From: Kappaphycus alvarezii
Lineage: Eukaryota; Rhodophyta; Florideophyceae; Gigartinales; Solieriaceae
NCBI GenBank assembly: GCA_002205965.3
Contig: NADL03000018.1
Span: 372,001 to 436,000, forward strand
Reading direction: 5' to 3'
Length of the DNA stretch: 64,000 nucleotides
The notes under the pieces are model-generated. The model had not been told where the DNA came from. It searched no databases and saw only the letters and a list, made by a program, of their open reading frames with translations. Positions 57,601-64,000 of this stretch are shown here, in pieces (the stretch's first letter is position 1; every line of letters begins with the position of its first letter). A program made the position numbers and the translations under genes.

Positions 57601-58458
57601 GGTTTAGCTTGGAGCGCCAGTCGTCGCGTTCCCAAGGGGACAAAAACGAAACCAGAGCACGCGATAGTGGAGAAAGCATGGCGTGGGATGCAAGGTCCAC
57701 GTTGTTAACATGATTTGCGCGTTGCAAGCGAATAGTGGCGTCAACAATGGGTTGCCAGGAGAAGTTGGGGTTGGGATATTTGTTCCGAGGGGTAAACTTC
57801 AACCAAATATGGGAGTTGACAACTACTTGATGAGGAGTGTTCCAGGCGTGTATCTTGAGATGACTTGTGTTCCCTTCACGCATGCAGAGATCAAACGAGA
57901 GTTAGGGTTGCATCTTTAGCCCAAGGAGGATCGGTATCGGAGTATCTGATAGAACGAAAACCACTGGATGGAGGATGTGAGTTTGGCCATGGATATCCGT
58001 TATATCAGAAACGAGACATACGGCATATATGGCTCGAATTGGGTGACCAGCGAAGTGAAACGGGTTAATATCATCCGGGAGTGGGATCTTCTTGACCGGT
58101 TGCCAGTTGGCTTGTTTAAGCCATGTTTCGCTACATAGCTTTTGGGGTCACCAGGATCCAAACGTAAGTACTGGACGATGCTGTAGCAATTGTTGACGGA
58201 GTTGCTAAGGTTCTGTATAGATTTTTCGTAGTCCGGTAACGAGGCCTTGATTGCAAAAGAGTCTTGAAAACTGTGGAAAGTAGCAGGAAAGTACGCTGGA
58301 GGCGTATTGGCGGTATCAAGAACGTCAAGAAAGTCGCAGATCCAGGCGTCAAAATCCGGATCTGTGGCGATATCGTCGATATACTCGAAGGGTTCGACGA
58401 AAGCAACCACATAAACAATATCATCTGTAGGTTCGCTGTCGGCATTTTCAACGATCAT
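54681..58458 (-). CDS. Copia B pol: protease region, integrase, reverse transcriptase, RNase H
   Basis: The protease region (58458-57900) reads ADSEPTDDIVYVVAFVEP at its start and PFHFAGHPIRAIYAV to PIPILLGLKMQP at its end. The pre-integrase zinc region has HLHKVLGHP (about 57580). The 562-codon block 57386-55698 contains the integrase triad TLDVMP (D5), FTVDDRGSS (D62) and GSNERSHRY (E99), then FHRFGIMPRVLGELDKP. RT then starts at RAAKLDEINFLLKGPVEEVP with RDVTKPYLQNKPSGRIIYY (first RT Asp). The RT catalytic box is LCTDDAAS (55963-55013 block). RNase H shows LYTDGAYQ, QSELMALD and VYNDCETLW, ending at 54681. Three or four frame changes separate the blocks; there are few nonsense codons. Confidence 0.9.
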
Positions 58459-59875
58459 TGTAGCACAACGCTAATTTCAGTGAGCTTTTGCATGCGATAG
58501 AGATGTTTTGATTTCTCGGGGCAGTCCCGAAGAAAATGTCCCGGTTTTTTGCAACCAAAGCAGCGGTTTTTCTTCTTCCTGAGCATGTGGGGGGGCATAA
58601 GGTGATACTCGGACCCAAAAGGCATACTATAAGGACTTTGATATCGTCGCGGATTTGGGTATCGACTAGGTGGAGGGGTCTTGGCAAAGGAAGCGGCAAC
58701 TGTGGTTGGTATAGGCGGTGGTGGAGTTGGTTCTCCAACATTTTTTGTCGATGAACCTGGTTTGGGTGCACGCGTTTCGGCATTGTGTTTGTGGCGAGAC
58801 TCGACTCTAGAGGCAGCAGTCATCAGCTTGTTGGCAAACATTTCGGAGCTCATGGTCTTAACGTCTTGTTCATAGAGCTTTGAGCACCAACACTTATGTT
58901 CGAAAATATCGCGAAGTCGTCCGAGCAGGTGTAAGTCGGAGGTGAGATGAGACGGCAAATACTTTTGGTGATTACGAACGTAGTCAATACATTGCTGGGT
59001 AGCTTTCGTGATGACTAGTGTGCTTGTCACGGAATTCTTGGAATGAGATTGTTTTCCAACGAGCAATTTTGCGTCCTTTTATGTTATGATCGTAAAGAAG
59101 CTTCTGCTTGGGCTGAGTCACGAAATCATCTAGTGTGATGGAGTCCGAACGAATCTTACCAGAAGTTTCACGAGCATGTCCGGGCAACCCCGAAAATAGG
59201 CATGTGACACGGTACTTTTCAGATATGTGAGAAGCAGATAGTTGATCCAATATTGGTTGAGGACGATGAATGAACGGTTCGTCTTCATCCCCGGTAGGAC
59301 GATCATTGGCAGAAAATACACTAGTGATGACAAGAATACAAGTAGAAAGATCGGTACGGATTCATGAACATTTAAAACGTGTCAAACACTTTCACCGGAG
59401 GTATCTTCAGTAGGTGAGATCATGTCGTCCGGATCACCAGTATCATGAAAACCACCAAGGTTATCCCAAAGTAAAGTCGGAAGACCTGTACGGGTACGGA
59501 GACGAGGATAAAGAGTATAAGTCATGAGAAGCCTGTGCAAGGCAAGAATCCAGTAGTCAGGCATCTGCAAGAGTTGCTGCTTGCTTATATAGAAGACAAA
59601 GTGCCTTGAGATTTCAAAAGGAGTCTCAAACTGGCGGAAGTCAGTTTCCAAGGCACGTACGAGAGATCTGGGCATGGCACCAGCTTCCGGAATGGTACCA
59701 GGAACCAAATATGTAGCAAGACCAGAGATCTGCGTACAAGGACAGCGATCAGCATTGGCAAATTGTTGAGGCGTTTCAGAAACGTGCATATGCCAGACAA
59801 CCTAGCACGTTGTACATCAGTGAGATCATCGAGGTTGGGAAGAGTAGAGGAAGTGGTGTCGTGGTTGTCAGCCAT
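58455..59875 (-). CDS. Copia B gag with CCHC zinc knuckle
   Basis: It starts at the ATG at 59875 (DDLTDVQRARLSG) and passes by frame change through SETPQQFANADRCPCTQISG and FRQFETPFEISRHFVFYIS. The block at 59250-58984 has ISEKYRVTCLFSGLPGHARE. The block at 59066-58455 reads TKATQQCIDYVRNHQKYLPS, a Pro-rich linker, and RCFGCKKPGHFLRDCPEKS, a C-x2-C-x4-H-x4-C nucleic-acid-binding knuckle. Gag forms the particle that packages element RNA. Three frame changes occur at single bases. Confidence 0.85.
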
Positions 59876-60112
59876 GATAGGTAGGGAATGTTAGGAAGGG
59901 AAGGGAAGGGTAAAATGGATTGATGGGGTGGATGGAAGAGGGATGGGGCGAAATTTGCTTCCAAACGAGAGGTCTCAGCCGGGAAGCCTCTCAGTTCAAT
60001 TCCAAGTTCACGGAAAGACCGCTGGGTTGTTCTAGGGCGAGTGTTCTCAACCCAGAAGAACTGTAAAGTTAAACGCGGAAACGGAATCCGGGCCGTTCGG
60101 TCGATGCTAGCA

Positions 60113-60241
60113 TGTACGGAACAATGTTTAATGGTTGAGTCAGATGGTCAGGGAGAGAGAGTGAAGGGGCTGGACTATCTATAGTTAAGTACTGTGCTGT
60201 GTAAGCTTCTGGAAGACTACTGTAATGAATGGAATCTTACA
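60113..60241 (-). repeat. 5' LTR of copia element B
   Basis: It is 129 bp, with TG...CA termini on the minus strand. It differs from the 3' LTR by a handful of bases and a 2-bp length difference. The second TTAGT is at 60242-60246. Confidence 0.9.
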
Positions 60242-60246
60242 TTAGT

Positions 60247-61415
60247 GGTCTTTTTATGATTCAATTTTTATTCATGCTGGCGCACTGCTACAGTACCAGC
60301 GGGCACTGTACTGTACAGTAAGGGCAATTTTCGATTGTCTTCCACCCTTACTCTTGGTACTGTAAAACCACCCGAGAGGGCCTGAAGGCAAACAGTCCGG
60401 ACCACTCGGCCCCAACTTTGGACTTGATATTTCCGCAGGTGAAAGGCTCCTATTGGGCCAAGTGCCGACTTTATTTATCTCTAACTTGTATCTCCAGTAT
60501 TTTTCTGACATTAACTTTATCCACCCGCTGTCGTAGATAACCCAAACCTAACTAACTTGTATGTATACCTTTCTGCCCACTATGACTCCATAATAAACAG
60601 ACACCCTGGTTTTCAGCCGTCCAAGGAAACAACCCCGCTCTAACACCCCAACTTCTCCTCGCCGTCTTCGAGCTGTGGTACTATATCGCAAGGTGCTTTA
60701 AGGGAAATATTGACAGCGAACACTCCTGTGAATCTTGGTGTTTCTGTGTTTTTTCTCATTTTCTTATGAGATTCCGTTCCTGGACGAGAATAACTGCGCA
60801 TCACACATTGAACACATTTTGCATACATCATGAGACGGTACATGATTTGGCCCTTCGACAAAATGGGTGCCACTGCTAATCATAATACTTTCAATAGTGG
60901 GGTGAGCCAACTTCGCATCAGCGTTGAGTGTTTTGATAAGTGTTTGAAGCAATAGTGGTCTTGGAATGATTTTGCTTGTAGTTTGAAGGTTAGGGTGGCT
61001 CCCTTTGCACTTCTTTATCAGTCTTCTGCCTTCAGCTAAACTTTAAGACATGTGTAGAAAAGGGCGTCAATACGTCATATTATTTCCAGTGCATATCCCC
61101 TTCCTACAGCAATATCTCTAGTCCGAGTAGACGAGAAATTTGGAGTTGGTTTTACTCTGGTCTAGTCACGGAATTAATGCCAACAATTACTACATCCGTA
61201 AAGCCATTGGCCTTCCCCTCGTATGCTTTATGATCTTATACACTCCATTACGACGGCGCTAGTCCAGCTTAGCAAATATATGCCCATTATTTTTTAATTC
61301 AGTCCTTTCTTTCCTAGCCTCCCTTCTCTTTTCTTTATCAATGCCCTTTCTAGCTTCGTTTATCGCCAAACTACTCTCAACATTTACGTCCTCTTTTGTC
61401 GCACGCTAGCACTCG
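60247..61415. other. Spacer with weak Cys/His fragment
   Basis: Mostly without signal. On the minus strand at 60952-60764 a short frame contains GPNHVPSHDVCKMCSMCD, which could be part of a zinc-binding domain, but no family was recognised. Confidence 0.35.
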
Positions 61416-62180
61416 AAGACAAGAAGCGCTTGAAAACCTGCAAGGTCCCTTCCTTAACCTTCCGACGACGCTTGAGGCTCTCCGAAATTAACTCCTTCGA
61501 TTTTTACCAAATAATAATAGCCCATATTCCTCCCTCGTCCTTCTCTCCCTTGGCCTCCCCAGAAATACTAATGTTATTATTTTTTAAAATGTAATTCTTG
61601 CGCTTGCGCTCAACTGTACTATCCCTAATTGACATATCTGCCTCAAATAACTTCCGTTCCGCTTTCTTCAACCCTCTCTCTCCCTCCTCGTCACTTCCTC
61701 CAATTTATCAAATTCCAGAATTAACTCTTTCATCAGCTGATCCTTTCCAGTTACCGTCTTTGCTATACCAGATAAAGAATCAATGCGCTTCATGTCCTTA
61801 CCGCGAATCTCGACAAGTTGATTGAAGCGGTCATTTAGGGACTTGGAGCATGGCCTCTCTTGTTATTTAAATGCTAAAGACTGCAATTCCGCTAGAAACC
61901 CCTCCTTCGCCTTGTTTTAAACCTTAATTTTTTGCCTATGGCCATTCTTTTGAGTATCGACTTCACGAACAGCCTTTGCCAGGTACGAATCAAAGTTGCT
62001 GAAGTTAAACCTCTTGCATTTGGTTTTGCTCACTGTAGCAGCCCCATATATCACAGTGATATCATCATCGTCGACATTAACCAATTTTGCTCTGCTTAGA
62101 ATCCTTTTGACGTAGATGATTCCACTGAATCAACAAATATCACAGTGTAGTTCTTCTTGATCGTAACAGATGGCATTTTG
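61415..62180 (-). pseudogene. Orphan Myb/SANT-like protein of Harbinger type
   Basis: From an ATG near 62174 (PSVTIKKNYTVIFVDSVE), the minus strand reads NVDDDDITVIYGAATVSKTK, CKRFNFSNFDSYLAKAVRE and NKAKEGFLAELQSLAF. KSLNDRFNQLVEIRGKDMKR, LSGIAKTVTGKDQLMKEL and a Glu/Lys-rich coiled coil (DKLEEVTRRE, KELISESLKRRRKVKEGTLQ) follow, reaching about 61415. The layout matches the Myb-like gene at 23751-25050: F----D--L---V, then S-----RF--L, then SG, then LL-E, then coil. Several frame changes and stops are present. No transposase was found beside it. Confidence 0.6.
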
Positions 62181-62189
62181 TCGAGGATA

Positions 62190-63035
62190 GGCAGCGAAGA
62201 TAAAGGTACGTCAGCTGCATGATCGTACACAGTCAACGACGACGCATCGTCAGAAGTGCAATGTGCATTCGTTGGGACGATTCACTGTATCTTGTAAGAA
62301 CTCCCGTGGATTTGGGATTAAGGTGTGAATTTGGAGGGGATTGGAATGAAAGTGCGGGTGGGAGTGCGTGTGCTTGCTTTGGTGAGGGGCTTTTTAGATG
62401 CCTGTGCTCACTCGGGTGGGAAGACTGTGTGTTCCGGGGGATGCAGGGGAGAGAGGGAGCTTGTGCAGATGGGGTGCAAAGGGGAGGCGCTTCTTGTGCG
62501 GGAGGAGTGATTTGCAATTGCAGGTACTCGTGAAGGTGAAGTGTCCTGGGGAAGGTGCGGGAAGGAACAGGGATGGGGTGAGGGTAAGGGCGATTAAGTT
62601 GAGTTCGATTTATCATGACCAATCATGGCTTGGGGGGGAATATGGTACGGAATTGCAAACATATCTTCTGCTCTTTGTACGAAAATTTCAATGTCTCTTC
62701 GGCTGATTTGCGTATGTTTTTCTGTACGTGCCGTTTGTATCTACGAAAAAAGTTAGAAAAAATAACCGCGCAATGACTCTACAGTACGGTAATATAAATG
62801 CTTTACTTGTGGTGGCAAAGGCAGAAAGTCACATGCTATAACCAATCCCTCCATAAGCTACCTCTCCCATGCTCCCATATGTACTCAACTTCGCTGCACT
62901 CTTGCTGATTGCAGAGTCCTCTACCTCTACGTGTATGCCATCAGACCCGCTCCCACCAATTGTCAATATTCCCGTATTTCTGCTCCTTGACGCAACAGCA
63001 TTTACACAGTCTTGCTCATCAGCCGCCTCGATCGT
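62190..63035. other. Spacer without recognised gene
   Basis: G-rich plus-strand frames at 62219-62706 look compositional (Gly/Val/Arg from GGG runs) and match no family I know. Confidence 0.35.
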
Positions 63036-63039
63036 TCTC

Positions 63040-63720
63040 TCAACTATACATTTCTCGGAACATATCGCTAGATATGCGGCACTCTCCAGGGTTTGCTTCT
63101 TTTCCCCCGCACTTCCAGTTCTTCCTCTGTTTCAGAGGTGCAAATTTCTGCAGGTTTAGAGTAAATTGCTCTTTGAGATATTCAGTTGTTTCGTCGATTG
63201 AAAACGCGTCCATCCAGTTAATAAGTTTGCTATAGTGCGCTATTCTCTCCTGAGAAGCATCCATAAACTTCTTAAGTCTTTCGTTACGCTCCAAGCTTCA
63301 CCAGGAATGTTATTTTTCGTGCTCTCTTGACATCTGCTCCATAGCTTTCAACCTTTTCACCTTATTCTTGGCTCTTTGAAGTATTTTTCGCTCAAAAAGA
63401 GAGTGTTTTGTGCTTTAAATTGCTCGGTGGCTGTCCACTTTTTTAAGCCTTCGATTTCACTGAAATAATTTCAGTTGATGTTTGCCCTGCATATGAAATC
63501 TCAGCGCAGCTGATGATTCTGTTGGAAGGGTCTGTGGACCCCATAGATGACCGACGTTTTTCAAATACTGCCGGTATATGCTCCCAATTGCTTGATGAGC
63601 GAACAAGTCTGTAGCACTTCATATAAGGAAACGATTTTCACAGTATATTGGATCAATTTCTAGAGGGCGGTAGAGCCTCCCTCGCTTCAGCCTTCTTACT
63701 GTACAATTATTTAGCTTCAT
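63040..63720 (-). pseudogene. Charged helical protein fragment
   Basis: Minus-strand pieces read LFERKILQRAKNKVKRLKAM, then after breaks ERNERLKKFMDASQERIAHY and FAPLKQRKNWKCGG, ending at 63040. The helical, Lys/Glu-rich character is like the tails of the Myb-like transposon proteins in this window, but no DNA-binding part is seen. Function unrecognised. Confidence 0.35.
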
Positions 63721-64000
63721 TGAGTTTTTTTTCGTCAGTTTGCCCCTCTGTGAGGCGGAGGGGGATTATTCATTAGCGAAACCATTCGGAACATAGAGAA
63801 GCCTTCTTGATTTTCTTGTATCATTCAAATAGTGCAGACCCGTGCGACGGTAACGAATTTACCAGCCATTTTTTTTCCTGCATTATCGAGAACATTTTTT
63901 GAATTCGGTCTTGAACACCGACACTTTTTGCACAACTCGTTTCAAGGTATTTTGAGATGCCTTTATGAATGCTAGACACTACAAAGACGTTTTCGTCAGT

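Larger units (their letters stand above)
53331..60241 (-). mobile_element. Ty1/copia LTR retrotransposon B with 5-bp target duplication and antisense ORF
   Basis: Short LTRs (53331-53461 and 60113-60241, about 130 bp) bound a 6.9-kb element on the minus strand. TTAGT stands directly outside both ends (53326-53330 and 60242-60246). The interior reads gag with a CCHC knuckle, protease region, integrase, reverse transcriptase and RNase H in copia order. A purine-rich tract abuts the 3' LTR. Between pol and that tract lies an extra plus-strand ORF (53669-54626). The longest uninterrupted pol block is 562 codons. Near-identical LTRs and a perfect duplication indicate a younger insertion than element A. 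The primer site next to the 5' LTR (minus strand TGCTAGCATCG...) does not match a tRNA I recognise. Confidence 0.93.

Noticed and set aside
62219..62706. Overlapping open frames on both strands near 62.2-62.7 kb
   Set aside because: The composition follows G-rich runs and no family signature is present on either strand.

Overview
This is nuclear DNA of a eukaryote. It holds only a few cellular genes, which show no obvious introns, inside a dense and nested collection of transposable elements: Ty1/copia, hAT, PIF/Harbinger, Tc1/mariner, non-LTR (LINE-like) and a MITE. Nothing fixes the taxon. An intron-poor macroalga, such as a florideophyte red alga, would fit the mix of elements and the very long Ser/Pro-rich surface-type protein, but that is inference. 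I found no prokaryotic operons, CRISPR arrays or rRNA genes.

Layout. 1-10067 (+) is one giant Ser/Thr/Pro/Glu-rich protein, open at the left edge. It has a single membrane helix near its C-terminus followed by a von Willebrand A domain, and its reading frame changes about twenty times by single-base steps. 10.4-26 kb is a transposon graveyard: LINE 3' ends (about 10.5, 13.0, 22.1 and 22.8 kb), a copia fragment (11.4-12.3 kb), a decayed Harbinger transposase (15.0-15.9 kb), long stretches without genes, and a convergent Myb-like/Harbinger transposase pair (23.7-26.0 kb). 26.5-32.3 kb is a copia element with 277-bp LTRs, carrying a MITE in its pol. 33.0-35.0 kb is another Harbinger gene pair. 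35.8-40.5 kb is a hAT element with terminal inverted repeats, an 8-bp target duplication and a second, inverted copy of the same MITE. 41.1-42.3 kb is the longest LINE 3' relic.

43.07-45.55 kb is a small island of cellular genes: a UBE2Q-type ubiquitin-conjugating enzyme (+) converging on an extended short-chain dehydrogenase (-). Then come a Tc1/mariner transposase relic (46.2-47.2 kb), a bounded Harbinger element with TIRs and a TAA duplication (47.75-51.1 kb), a LINE relic (51.5-52.1 kb), and a bounded 6.9-kb copia element (53.3-60.2 kb, duplication TTAGT). That copia element carries an extra antisense ORF resembling a cysteine peptidase between pol and the 3' LTR. The right end holds an orphan Myb/SANT-like protein (61.4-62.2 kb, -) and a coiled-coil fragment (63.0-63.7 kb, -).

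Reading frames. Single-base frame changes occur even in the two genes that look functional, several of them at short C or G runs (TTCCCGA, CCGGGCA, TCCCCA). Part of the apparent pseudogenisation in this window may therefore be consensus-sequence error. Where a gene is called broken below, this alternative applies. The most unusual items are the antisense peptidase-like ORF, the giant VWA protein, and the MITE family whose two copies each sit inside a different transposon.
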